Below are positions 13,933-26,514 of a stretch of 64,000 bases of DNA, one piece after another. Made by a program: the position numbers and the translations under genes. A model generated the notes under the pieces. That model saw nothing but the letters and a program-made list of their open reading frames with translations, did not search any database and was not told where the DNA came from. Within the stretch, counting starts at the first letter, position 1, and every line of letters starts with the position of its first letter. Source of the DNA: Cepaea nemoralis (Eukaryota > Mollusca > Gastropoda > Stylommatophora > Helicidae); assembly GCA_014155875.1 (NCBI GenBank), contig JACEFZ010004189.1, forward strand, positions 62,001-126,000, written 5' to 3'.

Positions 13933-14109
13933 ATTACCCAACCAGGGGTATGAATGTACTACTATCTAGGGACCATTAGATTGGTCATTGGTTTATTACC
14001 CAACCAGGGGTACTTGTTACGACTTATGGACCATTAGATTGGTCATTGGCTTATTACCTGTCCAGGGGTACTCGCTACGACTTAGGGACCACTAGATTGG
14101 TCATTGGCT
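13933..14109 (+). repeat. Three tandem units of about 60 bp
   Basis: Units start at 13933, 13995 and 14053, each beginning ATTACC and containing CAGGGGTA and TAGATTGGTCATTGG. They lie inside the 3.4-kb solo LTR. Tandem units within LTRs are often enhancer-like, but nothing here proves function. Confidence 0.85.
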
Positions 14110-14994
14110 ACAGACATTGATTAAAGTCAAGAGTAACTGGGGTCACCTCAAGGAGGAGGGTCTCCCAGCCAGGCTGTGTACAGAGAACTGTTTATTAACT
14201 TTAGCAGTGACTCACTAGGAAGTGATGGAGTTGCAGTTCGTCCAGTTGAGTGAGGTCCAGGAGTAACTCTCTTGTTGTCGATCCAAGCTCGGGGGACGGA
14301 GTGGTCTCCAAGGTTCTAGTCATCTCACTGGAAGGAAGCTGGGTGAGTGGCGGACCGACTGGATGGGACATCTGCATTCAATCTACTTCTCAGCCTTATG
14401 ATGATTGAGCCATGTCTCTGATTCTGTCTCTACTCTATCCTCTACTTGTGTAAATAGATTATTCTATCAGGATGTTCATTTCAGTTCTATATTCTCAAGG
14501 GTAGAATAAACTTTATGTATGTTGACTTACTCTTTGTGCAATTATTGAGTGTGGTCTCGGACGATGCCTCAGTGTTCATTGTTCCAAGGGAGTAGGTAGT
14601 TAGTGGAGGTCTAGAATCTGGAGGGGCTTGTAGACATATTTAACTAATACGAGGTCAACAGCAGAGGAAACAGTGTATCTACCTGTCCAACCTATGGGGT
14701 TAGAATACACGGGAGTGCTAGAGACACCTCGGGGGTGGTTAACTCTCACTACCCAAGGTGATCTTGTCACAACGAAGTAGCTTCGGTTTATTCACTTTAA
14801 CATGAACTAACATTACAAACAACTTACATCATCTATTTTGAGTTTTGTTACTTTCTCATCTAACGCTCCGTGGCGATGGCGTTACGGAAGCAGTTCGTTA
14901 TCTAGCATACCTACCTTCGAAACACAGCTACGACCGATTTGGTAGCATACCACATTGCGTTGTTTTTTTACGAAATGGTATGGGTGCCGGTTGT

Positions 14995-15105
14995 TTAGAA
15001 AGCAATGGCAAACTACTGAAGTGAACTTGCCAAGAGATCACAACAGCTCCAAAAATAATTCTGGTATTGACTGCGACATCCTGTAAAGGATATGCAACTA
15101 ACTTT
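14995..15105 (+). mobile_element. SINE body fragment
   Basis: Shares with the complete SINE at 41626-41882 the blocks AAAGCAATGGCAAACTACTGA, CTTGCCAAGAGATCA and TCCTGTAAAGGATATGC. Upstream sequence (14859-14990) may hold a degenerate 5' head, but I see no clear A and B boxes. No TSD was identified. Confidence 0.65.
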
Positions 15106-15261
15106 AACTTTTAACTTTCTCTTCTAAGATCTACAGCTTTGACTGTCTCATGTCGATTCTGTAGCGATCCCTCCAAACGAGTGTTGAGCACTAGATATTC
15201 GGAGCATTAGAGATTCTCAACATCCCATCAGATGTCACATAAATTCAAGAAACCGATACAG

Positions 15262-15924
15262 ATGCCACCGAAGAACTAGAACTAGACATACTGAAAGAAG
15301 AAATTATAGAAGCCGACAGATTAGCGCCATTTAAAAAATCACCAGAACAAGATGAAATACAAAACGAACTAATTAAAGCAGCAAGAGAAATAGGAACAGC
15401 ATGGCTACATAGACTATTCAACTATGTTTGGGTAGAACAACAGACACCACGAGACAGGGGAAACGCCATAATTATCCCGATTTGGAGAAACAAAGGCAGC
15501 AAAATAGACTACACACATTACAGAAGCATTTCACTGTTGAGTCATACTGGGAAAATATTTTGCAAAATTCTTGAAAGAAGATTATGAACTACTTTAGAAC
15601 CCCAGCTAAGCGAAACGCAGCTTGGATTTAGGAAAAACAAAGGATGTACAGATGCCATTTTTGCTCTTAGACAACTTATAGAAAAATCAATCGAATTCAA
15701 TGAAACACTCTACTTAGCCTTTGTCGACCAAGAAAAGGCATTTGATAAAGTAGATAGAAACAAGCTGTGGGAAATCCTTAAACAATATTGAGTGAGTACA
15801 CATCTACCAAACCTATGTAGAAGTTTATACAACAACAGTGAATGCATAGCAACTGGAGGACAGTCAGAAACATTCACCATAAGGTCGGAAGTACGACAAG
15901 GTTGTGTCCTGTTCCCTCTCTTGT
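15262..15924 (+). pseudogene. LINE X reverse transcriptase, N-terminal part
   Basis: Decayed ORF with fingers and palm motifs: 'YRSISLLSHTGKIFCKIL', 'QLGFRKNKGCTDAIFALRQ', 'LYLAFVDQEKAFDKVDR' and 'VRQGCVL'. Stop codons interrupt it near 15585 and 15789. The first catalytic Asp region is recognisable. The segment stops at 15924 where the Ty3 5' LTR starts; the last bases CTTGT (15920-15924) are the TSD. Confidence 0.85.
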
Positions 15925-18299
15925 TGTCACAGAATGACTGGAGGATGCGACCAGGAGAGGCTACAATTACCAAAATGCCACAATTGTCAGAAGGCCACAA
16001 TTACCAGACACACGAGATCTCTCGGCCTACACCCACCCAGTAGTCAAAGGGAGATAATCCAAGTAATTTTACTTCTGACGGAGTAGAGGATTACGCCCCT
16101 GGATTCTGGGAAGTTCTGGATTATGACACCGGAAGTAGTGTCTTAACTGCGCAATAGCAGTAACCTCGCTAGCAGCTGAGAGAACTGATGGTTGTCTGAT
16201 CGGCTGGCAAGAACTTCTGTCTGGCAGCAGTGATTTGAAGAATTGGTTCCAGTGTCAACATACAGTTTGAGGAAGGTTGACAGTATGTCCCTAAGTTGGA
16301 CTAATGTTCCATACTTCTAACTGCATGACAGAATAAAAAGGTAAGAATGTGACTATTCTTGGATCGGTTCGTGTCGAACTCCCGATCACACAATGTTGCA
16401 TAGTGCATGCAGCCGTGTTCACCCGTAGGTCAAGGGGTAGCCTATAAAATGCTGCAGCTACTGCTGTTTATTTGACCCCATTTTCATCAGGCCTGTTTTA
16501 AACAGTCTGTAATGTTGCCAACAGTGCACTGCCGAGACAGGAAAAATAACGCATGCTTAGTGTCGCGCGCCAGAAAATGGCTGGGGAAAAATCGGATTGG
16601 CTTGTTGGTGATTTCATGGCACTACTGGGCCGCCTTTGAACTCACGCGTAGTGCACACAACCGGAAGTCGGTGAAATCGTAACTAAACCCTGCCGAGTGG
16701 GGTATCCTCCGACTAGGCCGGTCAAGACGAATCTCATGAGAATGTCCGCGGCGAATCGACTGTCATTTGAGCGATCCTGCGTGTGTCGAAGTTCGCGTCT
16801 TTTGGTAGGGCGACTGCTAGTTTTCTTTGTCTTCCTCATACACCTTGTGTTCAAGGTCGCCCTAACGGACTACCATTCTAGTTTATAGTGGGTTCCTGTG
16901 AGGAGAACAACGGGGAGGGGAAAGAGGGAGAAGTGATGCTACAGACATGTCTGATGGTTGCAGGGGAGATGAACTGGGGAAAGCAGGACCCCAAGGGAAG
17001 AGCTGGAAGGGGGTTATGCCAACGGCCCTCCTTCAGGGCCATCTTGCCTATGGGTACTGTAGACCTTCTAACCCTGTATGTCATTAAAAGTCTTCCACTG
17101 GGGAACTGGGGGCAGAAACTCATAACTAGTCACCGTGGGTTCACTCTATCCCCAGTCCAGGGAAACAGATGATCTATTCCGCTACTTGTCAGACTCCAGA
17201 CCTTATTCTTCCTCTGACATTGAGACATAGTCTGTAATTGAACCACCACCCATCTTAGGGGGTGATTCATTCTCTGAGTACTATGAGGATGTCTATCCCC
17301 ATGTGGTGGGTCATGATCATGTGATTCTCACAGAAGGTTGCCTGTGTCATTTTTTTTCCAGATTCTACCTCCTGGAGAGGTGTGATGGACAGTCAGTAAA
17401 ACAATCATTATGTGTAAACATCAGCAGTCTGGACAGACCAACTAACGTGAGGTGATCCTACTGCCCACTACCCGGTCAGTCATATATGCCCTCAGAGCAG
17501 ATCCAGGATAAGTCATCCACCATTCAAAACGAAGGCTGCTGGGCAAGTATGGTTTGTATAATCGTCCATCTGTGCCACACTTAGTACCTACCCGACTACC
17601 CAACAACTGTGTGATATCAAGAAACACTTGTTTCACCCGAACTGTGGTTTTTGACGGTGACTCTTAGTCAAATGGAACTCTGGTTATGAACTATGAACTT
17701 CTCTGAACTTTAAATTGAGAAACTGTGCTACTATGATTGGACCTATTATGGAGGCATCTACGTGAGCGCAACTGGATGAGCTTAATGAATGTAATTCAGA
17801 TACATGTTCTGGTCACATTATCCGGACTTGCTTTCCAGGTGATATCTAGTCGAAGACGGAGGACCTTCAGCGAGAAGCTAAGTACCATACCCTTCTTATG
17901 TGGAATTCTGACATCTGTACAGTGATGACCTTCTTCATGTGGCTGCCTCAACTTACTGTCTTATAGCAATCAGCACACCAGACAGATCTGCACTACATCC
18001 ACATTATCTTCACTTTCCTTTGTATAATACACTTTTGTTATTGAGTTTGTAGATGCCAGAGTTGCGTCATTTATTCAGGACGATGTTTGAAAGGATAACA
18101 TCCCTTGGTTGGTTTTGAGAGAGATAGGTATCTGAAGACTGGTGGGGTAGCAGACTGAAAGTGTCCCAGTCCCAGATCTGAAGTCATCCCGAGAGTATAT
18201 ATAACTATATATAAATAAATATAGATATATATGTATGTATAGATATTGATAAATAAATGCGATAGCCTGTTCCCTTCACCCCAGGGAAGCTATATGACA
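15925..18299 (+). repeat. 5' LTR of the Gmr1-like element (2375 bp)
   Basis: Starts TGTCACAGAATG and ends TATATGACA. It is collinear with 32108-34493 with scattered differences. Near the 3' end is an AT-rich stretch (18195-18265) with TATATAA-like strings and AATAAA. The 94-codon open frame at 16888-17172 recurs at 33075-33359 only because of LTR duplication. At over 2.3 kb the LTR is long for a Ty3 element. Confidence 0.93.
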
Positions 18300-18306
18300 T
18301 TTAATT

Positions 18307-18324
18307 TGGGGGCTCGTCCGGGAT
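18307..18324 (+). promoter_or_regulatory. Primer-binding site, tRNA-Pro, perfect
   Basis: TGGGGGCTCGTCCGGGAT, seven bases after the 5' LTR, is identical to the canonical 18-nt tRNA-Pro PBS used by many retroelements. Confidence 0.95.
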
Positions 18325-18538
18325 GGTAATGATTCAGCTCTGGTGATTATTGATAGGACACAACATTCCTAATATCTCTACATAAGTCTGCGTAGGTCTT
18401 TGGTCCTACTTCTACTCTTGTCACTGATAGTTGAGCTTGTGGCGTGCTGTGTCGTGTGTATACATCAGATCTGTATATTGATTATTTATCTATTGCATTG
18501 TTGATTTTGCATTTACACAACTCACACCCGCACTTGCT

Positions 18539-19772
18539 ATGGCAACTCCCAAACTCGATATGGCAGAACTGCGGGCAAGAGGTGAAGGAATGGGCCTGTC
18601 AGGTCCTGCACTATCAGAGTACATACAGAGGGTGGAGAGAGATTTCCGTCAGGCGGAAAGAGAAGATCGGAAGACAGAGTTGGAATTAAAGAAGATGGAG
18701 TTGGAGACTAAAAGAATAGAGGCTGAGCAAGCCACTAAAAAATTAGAACTCAAAGCTGAGCAGGCTGCTAAGAGATTAGAAGCTGAACAGGAAGCTTAGA
18801 AACGAGAACATGAGTACCGAATGCGGGAACTCGAGCTCAGGGCACAATCTGGCAGGGAAACTGAGGGAGCAGTGGGAAGTTCCTCTCTCCCTGGTTCACC
18901 TACCTTGGGTAGACATGGTTACCATGCCATCAAGTTTCCTCTAGCTATTTATGAGGAAGACAAAGAAAAGATAGACCAGTACTTACAGAAATTCGAGGCA
19001 ATGTCTGTCGCTATGGGTCTGGATAAGGACAGATGGTGTCTTAAGTTGTCTCAGGGATTACGCGGAACGGCGTTCGAGGTCTACTCGCGTTTGCCGCCCG
19101 AACACATGAACAACTACGACGAGTTGAAGACCGCGTTACTCAAACGTTTTGAAGTCACGTCGCACACTTACCGGAAGAAGTTTCGATCCGCGAAACGAGA
19201 GCCGGGTGAGCTGTTCACCGCCTACAGTCTGCGTCTGAAATCCTACCTCCATAAATGGATGGATTTAGCTGGGTTCGCTCATGACTACGAAAGTCTCGAA
19301 GAACTCATGATAGTAGACCAGATGCGTAAACATATGTCGAAACCTCTTAAGACCTTCTTGGGAGAACAAGGGGCGGAACGTGTGGACGTCGTGGCTAAGC
19401 TATCCGAACGATTCGTCGAAGTTCATGGGGAGGCTAGTGAAACCCATCCCCAAAATCCCAAAAGTCAGGACAAGACAGACTAAAAATAAAACTAAAAACT
19501 CTCATTCACGGAAGGTAGAATCTAATGAAAAATCCACTGACAAGAGTCCGGAGGAGTCGAAGGAGGGGAACCAGAACCCACAGCAGTCTTCCCCGAAAAA
19601 ACTCTGGAAGGGAAGATGGTGCAAACACTGCAGGTCGAATACCAAAGACAGCAGATCAAAGCCGAAAGACTCCCAATTCGCGGCCTGCCTAGTGGAACCA
19701 AAAGTGGAGTCCATCGAAAAGCTTGAAGCCGGTAAAGAGACTCCAGACCAAGATAGGCCATCTGTAGTTTAA
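18539..19772 (+). pseudogene. gag of the Gmr1-like element
   Basis: Starts at ATG 18539. The first ~110 codons are a charged coiled coil (repeated Glu-Ala/Lys-Leu-Glu patterns), then a capsid domain (about codons 140-310) with the SCAN-like pattern 'TYRKKFRSAKREPGE', 'LEELMIVDQMRKHM' and 'LKTFLGEQ'. A single TAG at 18797-18799 interrupts an otherwise open frame to the stop at 19481-19483. Sequence resembling the nucleocapsid continues in another frame to 19772, with an incomplete zinc knuckle ('WCKHCRSN'). Gag forms the particle that packages element RNA. The stop, frameshift and broken zinc knuckle make this a pseudogene. Protease follows directly. Confidence 0.85.
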
Positions 19773-20010
19773 CTGATAAAAGTTAACGGCCAACAAGTTG
19801 AGGGTCTTTATGACACTGGACTGGACGGGGAGGCAGTAATTACCGCCAATCTGGTACACCCAGAAAAGACAGGGGAGACCATGGAGATAGTCTGCAATGA
19901 AGAGTGCGGTGGCATGAAGCTGCCATCGCCCAAGTGGAGATTCGGTCGAGATATGTCACCAGAACAATTAGGGCCGCTGTATTGAACGATCCTATCTTTC
20001 CCATCATCCT
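19773..20010 (+). pseudogene. Retropepsin-like protease remnant
   Basis: In the frame starting at 19773 the peptide contains 'VNGQQVEGLYDTGLDG', with the aspartic-protease DTG triad at 19812-19820. The frame is open only to a stop near 19983. In an intact element the protease cleaves the Gag-Pol polyprotein as a dimer. Position between gag and integrase fits. Confidence 0.75.
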
Positions 20011-21581
20011 TGGTTGCCGATATGTCTTCCTGGGAATGCCCAAGGAGCCAATCCACATGGGAGCCAATCAGACTCGCTCCCAGTCTGGAACCGATGAGGC
20101 AGATGCAAGTCTCTAACCCCCTACCTGGGGAGTTTCAAACTGCCAAGAGTGAGGATGAAACCCTACGTACTTGCTACAAGAAGCTGCAGGGAAGTGCTGA
20201 CACACCAAAACGGGGGCAGTATTACATGAAGAATCGGCTGCTCTACCGGAGAGCTGGAAGGGGAGACAACCTAAAAGGTCAGTTAGTAGTCCCGAAGGCC
20301 TACCGTTCCCAAATTCTTCATATGGGGCATACCATCTCGTTTAGCGGGCATATGGGTATTGACGCCACCATGCAGCGAATCTCCTGCCATTACTATTGGC
20401 CAGGAATGACCGACGATGTGCGTCGGTATGTGAAGTCATGCCCCGAGTGCCAAAGGGTGGTAACCGAAACACTGGACAGCACCGGTGGTCTTGGGTGACA
20501 TGCCCATAATGACCTCTCCTTTTGAGAGGGTGGCCATCGACATCGTAGGTCCTCTTCCTAGGACTAAGAGAAGGAACATGTACATCCTCATAATGGTGGA
20601 TTGCCGTACGATGTGGGCTGAGGCCTATACCACTGACCACCATTGACTCGAAACGAGTGGCTGACGAACTGATGGAGGCCTTTCGCACATTAGGCTTCCC
20701 TAATCAGATTCTGACCGACAATGGGTCCCAGTTTTGTGGGAAACTCATGGAGGAGGTATTTAGGGTATTCCAACCACATTCACACCAGCCCTTACCACCC
20801 TCAAGCTAATGGATAAGTCGTGCGATTCAACGGAACGTTGATGACGATGCTCCGAAAACTTGCACAAGAAAAACCTAATAGGTGGGATGAATACATCCCA
20901 GCAGCACCCTTCGCCTATCGGGAAGTGCCTCATGGCTCGACAGGACTACCACCAGCTACTCTGCTGTTTGGTCGACCAATCAAAAGACCACTGGAGGCTT
21001 TGCTGAGGAGTTGGACCGAGGAGGGAACGTCAGAAGAAGAGATCTCCTCTTATAAATATGTGGAGGAGCTGAAAGAAAAGCTTCACACGGGCTGGGCTCT
21101 GGCAGCTCAGAACTTGCGAAAGGCCAGAAAAAGACAAGCGGCGTACTACAACCGCAAGTCTAAGGACAGATCTCTAGAGATGGGAGACAAAGTCTTGTTG
21201 CTACTCCTAACGGGAACCAACAAACTGGAGATAACATGGCAAGGACCATTTCCTGTGGAACGGGTGGTATCCAGAACCAATTATCAGATCCGGATCCGGG
21301 GAAAGTCGAAGATGTCCCATATTAATCTCCTGCGGAAATACGAGGAGAGACCCGGTGACAAAGCAGCCCACCTCATGGCGATGGCAATCGCCGTAGAGAC
21401 TGAAACAGGACCTGACGAGGGCCGGCAGTATCCACTAGTGCACCAAGAAACCTATCGGGATGTGCAAGTGAACCCTGATCTGACTCCCCAAGAGAGAGAA
21501 AAGATAGCCCAAGTCTTGGAGTCCCATCAGCAGATACTGACTGATAAACCCGGCCGGAGGGATTGGTCGAGTTCGATATGA
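20010..21581 (+). pseudogene. Ty3-type integrase, upstream of RT
   Basis: Order of parts: linker; zinc domain at about 20290-20460 with two His and 'CPEC' (HHCC type); core with the first catalytic Asp in 'VAIDIVGPL' (Asp codon 20539-20541) and the second in 'LTDNGSQF' near 20713; then the region that normally reads 'NG.VERFN' reads 'VVRFN' (about 20816-20830), so the catalytic Glu is replaced by Val and a TAA precedes it; then a C-terminal GPY/F domain ('WQGPFPVERVV', 'MSHINLLRKY', 21237-21345). At least two frameshifts separate the pieces. Integrase joins the element DNA to the genome. It lies before RT, the diagnostic Gmr1-like trait. Confidence 0.87.
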
Positions 21582-22146
21582 CCTTGATCTCACAAGATCC
21601 TATCCGCCAAAAGATTTACCCAGTGCCATTCTCTAAAGAGAGAGCCCTGGAAGAGGAAATACAGAAACTGCTGAAGGATGACGTGAATGCGCCATCCACA
21701 TCACCCTACAATGTGGGGGTGGTTTTGCTACGCAAGCCAAGTAGAGAGCACCGGTTGTGTATAGATTATCGACACCTGAACAGCCACACCCAGTTTCAGG
21801 TAGAAACCTTACCAAATCCAACCAAGTTATTCGCTAGGCTCCACCAGGCTAGGTACTTCTCCAAAGTTGATCTGAGTAGGGGGTATTATCAGATCCCAGT
21901 CAAACCGGAGGTCCGACCCCTGCTGGCTTTCAGTACTCCTAGTGGGCACTACGAGTTCTAGGTCATGCTCTTTGGACTTAGCAATGCGCCTAGTCTGTTT
22001 ACTCGCATGATGAGGGGCCATGATCCGTCCATTATTTCGTTCATGGATGTTATACTGATCGCTAGTGACAACGAAGTCTTTAGAGAGGATGTTTAGTAGG
22101 CGCCGAGAGGTGGGACTCACTGCTCGCCCAACCAAGCGCATGGTTG
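21563..22146 (+). pseudogene. Ty3 reverse transcriptase, first part
   Basis: RT motifs in order: 'RQKIYPVPF', 'RLCIDYRHLN', 'YFSKVDLSRGYYQIPV' with the first catalytic Asp, 'FGLSNAPSLFTRMM', then 'FMDVILIAS' at about 22041-22067, where the second Asp of the usual F-x-D-D box is Val. A stop lies at 21959-21961 and another near 22094. The domain is cut at 22146 by the giant solo LTR; GGTTG (22142-22146) is the TSD and the frame resumes at 25949. Confidence 0.88.
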
Positions 22147-25100
22147 TGTGGCATACAAAAACGTCTCTACTAACTACAGTCTTTTGACGCCCTTAAAAAT
22201 ACAAATCCCTGATAATTACTGTTTAAGTATCTTACTTAGTGTAGGAGTAGAAAATAAAACAGAGCCTAATTTATTTGGCAGTAGGTTAAAATATGGCCTT
22301 AGTTTTCTTTCACGTACCTGGCAAGACCGGGACTGATTGTAAAACAAAGGCTCTTTGTAGCCATTTTTGGTCAGTGCAACACAAAGAGCGGACACGTAAA
22401 AGTTTCCCTGTGTGGGGAAAGGCATTTTTTCCTTAAAAACCATCATTCTCTGCAGCCATTGGTATGTTAAAATCTACATTATTAATACGTATTGATGTAT
22501 TACATATACCATTGTGTTTAATTAAGAATTAGTTAGAATGATAAATCAACAATTCTTGTAAACTGGAGTCTGATTGATTTTTACCTCTAAGCGCCATTCC
22601 AGGCCACGCTGTAATTTTTTCCTATGCTTGTCAATTTTATATTCCTATGTTAAAACCTTTTATAGGCATTGTGAACCTATATCTCATCAGCAATGCTTAT
22701 AACCTATAAATATCATGGGTGCTGTAGAGTATCAAACTCATGTGAGAAAAACATTCTAGAGATTTTCTCAATGTAGGAGCAGACTCCGGATTCATTCTTC
22801 ACAGTAGAGAACTCGTGTCTGTCAATTTCATATTCCTATGGTTAAATAACTTCTATGCATTGTCTCACTATCTATGCTTAGAAATCTGCAAATAATCTAT
22901 GTACTATAGAGATTGAACTCTAAAAGACATTTTCAAAGGTACAATTTCTCCATGTGGAAGCAGACTTTTGAGTACACCTTGCATGAACATACATCATAGT
23001 AGAGAACTTGTTTCTGCTAAAGTCTAATTTGAAACTTGAAGCTATCGTGCCAAAGCTGGTACAAATCTTCTTGTTAACATATTAGCAACCACTCAATATG
23101 AGTGAGGGACATGTAATCATTTCATAAAATAGTGCTAGCGAATTGCCATGTTTGAGAATATAAATTCAAGAACAAAGACAGCAAAAGTTATTCTGATAAA
23201 TACATTCCGAATAATAGCAGTAATTGGCAAAATATATCACAGCGGTCACTATCCTCATGTTGCTGTAAGCAGTGGGGGAAAACAATGTATGTTTTAGTTT
23301 ATGGATTAACCCCAGAGGAAATCCAAAAAGCTAGGTTCCTTGCATCATCATTAAGATTAATTATTGTGTATGATTATCATGCACTTAATATCAGAGAAAT
23401 GTATATTTGCTTTCTCTGCTATGAGAATTTTACTCTGGTCCTGACTGTTACTGTTTACTGTGGGAATATACATTTTAATGTTGCCCCTGGGGATTAGAGG
23501 ATGTTGATGTAAGAATCCTTGTGCATGTCAGTACATAAGAAAAGGTGAACCGTATGGTCATTAGCCTTGGCCTAATGCTGATTATAGTGAAGGAATGGAG
23601 ACGAGGAATCAAAAGAGCCTATTTCTGGACTATTCTCTTCAAGGTATGACAAATGCACTAGCAAAGTGTTGGATAAAAAGGATGGCTTCACTCATCTAAT
23701 AGTCCCAGTAACAACAGAAGAAACATAGAGTGAAAAGATATCTCACTCACTATCAGAGCTAGAAAAGCTCTACAACAAGCAACGAGGGACAGGGAACTTA
23801 GAAACCCACTCCTATCTCTTTCCCCTTTTTGTTTGTAAATGTGTTGTGAAATGTAAACACATCACAGTAGGTTAATGCTCGGTTGTATTCTTTGTCATCC
23901 TTTTCTATAGAAGAGAAGCAAGTGGTGGTTGGATTTGGTGGGACTGCATTGTCTCACTATCAACTGGAAACTGTGTAAAAAGCCAGGAGAACGTGAAAAT
24001 GGCAACCTGTCCTAAATCTAAACTGGACCAATCAACAATGTTGACTGCTGCACACATTAGCTGCCATAGCAAGCGAAAGACACATTCGAAGATGATTGAC
24101 ACTCAGCGTTTGATATCCTGACTCCTGTCAGAATACCCAGGATGGACTTCATTATCAGAATTTCAACATGATATACCTAGTACACAGATACAAAAAGGAT
24201 AACCTGTTTTACTTCTGGGAGGTACCGCCTGATGAACCATCAATCGTCGAGGTCAACAAAACTATGGGAGTTATACTACGTGTAATAAAACTAACAGCAG
24301 TAAGAACCCTCCATCTGTCTGTTGGACTCCCAAGTTCAAAGGATACACCCAAGTATCCTCCAGAAAAGTCAAACAGCCGCAAAAGTCAACATAAGGTTCA
24401 AGACACCAACTCAAACAAATGGGGAGGAGACACTGAAACACCATAAGCCAGTGTAACCTAGGCACCAACTTAAGATACTCTGAAACATAACTACACCAGA
24501 TTACCTCAGGGTTCCAAAATCTGAAACACATGGAAAAGAGCAAGATCCACTTGAGATCTCAGACTTGAATACCATCAAAAAGACCATATAAAATCGGCTA
24601 GCGGAGTAAATCCCTTTACGCCTGCAACCAAAGGAAGCATCTGATTGCTCGCAACCCTGGTTATGTGTTGGAAGTAATATTCTTCAGTTCCATGCAGCAG
24701 ATAAATCCTGGAAATATTTCCAGATGAACCAAATAAATGACAAACAGCATTGTATGTCGACACTGAAAGGAAATACTGAATCAGAACTCTGTGCTGGTCC
24801 CATGTCAGCCAACATGCCATCAACTGTGGAATAGGGTATAGACTGGTGACTAGGTGGATGAAACCTCTGTGTGAGCAAATTTGGAATTCGGATAGTTAAA
24901 GCCGAAAAGCTGAATGGACGTCGACTTTTTATCAGACCTGATGATAAAAGGAATTGCCTTCTGCAGAGCTTAAGTGGAACTCCTGAAGTATGACCAACCT
25001 GAGGCTCCAAATTGTCACAAAGGCACAGAGCCATTTGCAACAGAATATTCGTGAATTCAGCCCCAATGGAGGGGATATGTGGTGAATTTATTTCCTAATA

Positions 25101-25943
25101 TGGATTATAATTATTCAGCAGAAACTTCAGTGGACATTAGAACATGACTGTGAGTATTTATTTCTGTCCCGGATAATTATGGACATTAACTGCTTCGCAC
25201 TGGAGAAGAATACCCATCCGCAATGCCTAAAGGAATACTATAATTAATTAGTTTAATTATTAGTACAAACTGCTTTTATATGTGTTTTTGTCTATGCCAT
25301 GGATGTAATAGGTCAGTAGCTTTTTTTCAATGAAGGTTATGGTATAGTATTTTGACACCAACTCATTATTTTTAAATATGAGAATTGTAAAGGGTGTCAG
25401 AAACAACTGTTTAAATGTTGAGTTCTATGTACTTAGATCATTATTTGCCTTAATTATGTAAGGTGGGTCCAGGGAAGTAGACCCAATTTGTGGTTGTTGT
25501 GTTGTTTGTAATAACATTGTTTTTTTTTCTTGGGACAAAGGGGGTAAATGTGTTTTGATAATGCAAATCATTCCCATGCCTGTTCTGAAAATGCATTGTG
25601 GTTATTACAAAAGTTTATGTTACTCCAGATCTTGAATTAATACTTGAACTGTTTGTCCAAAATTTGTTGATGTGTACATCAAGTAAATGTGGTGTTCACC
25701 AGTGGTTGTTTATATGTTGTGAACAATCAATGTCTTCTTGCACTAGATAAGCTTTAGAGGGTGAGAAGTGGGAATGGAGAATTACTCATAAAAACAGCTA
25801 TGAACAGGAGTGAAGTATTTTCCTTCTTGTGTTTATGTTAGAATTCCATGATCACCTCAAGTGACTAAAATAATAGAGAATCAAATTAAATCCCCTAGAC
25901 AAATTAACAAAATATTCTCTTAAATTAAAATCCACATCCCACA
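22147..25943 (+). mobile_element. Solo giant LTR, family 1 (3797 bp), nested in Ty3 RT
   Basis: Starts TGTGGCATAC and ends CATCCCACA. It is collinear with the LTRs at 49 and 7649 but clearly more diverged, so it is another subfamily or older. It has a 5-bp TSD GGTTG (22142-22146, 25944-25948). It keeps both segments deleted in one or other LTR of the full element, so it approximates the ancestral layout. A solo LTR arises by recombination between the two LTRs of one insertion. Confidence 0.9.
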
Positions 25944-26322
25944 GGTTGGTTACCAAACGCTTGAATTTCTCGGCCACACCATCACCCCGGGAACAATTGT
26001 CCCAGAGGAGAAGAACCTCGAAAAGATCCGACGTGCTTGAAGGCCAAAGACGAAGAAGGGCGTACGATCCTTACTCTCGTTGTGTGGGTTTTAACACAAG
26101 TTCATACCACATTTCAACGAACTGGCGGATCCGTTAACAGAAACCTTGAAAAAGGGATCCCCAGATCCAATTGTGTGGACACCCGATTGCGAGGGTGCCT
26201 ACAGTCAGTTGAAAGAGGCCTTGGTAAGCAAACCTGTTTTACAACTCCCCGACCTTTCCAAACCCTTCGTGTTAAGAACAGATGCGAGTGGGATCGGAAT
26301 TGGGGCAGCGTTGTTACAGGAG
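25944..26322 (+). pseudogene. Ty3 RT thumb/connection and first part of RNase H
   Basis: Continues the RT reading frame: 'LEFLGHTITPGT' then connection sequences with a frameshift near 26037-26140, then 'FVLRTDASGIGIGAALLQ', the start of the RNase H domain with its first acidic residue. It is interrupted at about 26322 by the minus-strand CR1-like LINE and resumes at 31710. Confidence 0.85.
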
Positions 26323-26514
26323 GGAAATCAAATCAAATCAAATCAACTTTATTAGGGTCACAAATTGGGCGCACAGGCCCGTCTTACATTCGGCCCTTCC
26401 AATCACTCGTCTTTCGTTCATCAAGAGCATTATACATTTACATAGGAAGAAAAATAAACATTGTGAAATGAATGTTGTAAACATAAACAAGGCTAATTAC
26501 AATGTTATGAGGCC

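Larger units (their letters stand above)
11359..14771 (+). mobile_element. Solo LTR of a second giant family (3413 bp)
   Basis: The tract starts TGTGACGAAACG and ends CTTGTCACA, so its ends are a TG...CA pair with a 6-bp inverted match TGTGAC/GTCACA. It is flanked by the exact 5-bp repeat ACGAA (11354-11358 and 14772-14776). An AATAAA lies at about 14505, near the 3' end. No protein-coding similarity is present. It does not resemble giant family 1. Two consensus splice donors (AAGGTAAGT) lie at 12178-12186 and 12327-12335. A non-LTR explanation cannot be excluded because there is only one copy in the window, but ends plus TSD fit a Ty3-type solo LTR. Confidence 0.75.

Noticed and set aside
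2868..24950. CTGATGA strings (e.g. near 2859 and 24938) as further hammerhead candidates
   Set aside because: No GAAA at the right distance and no complementary stem I.
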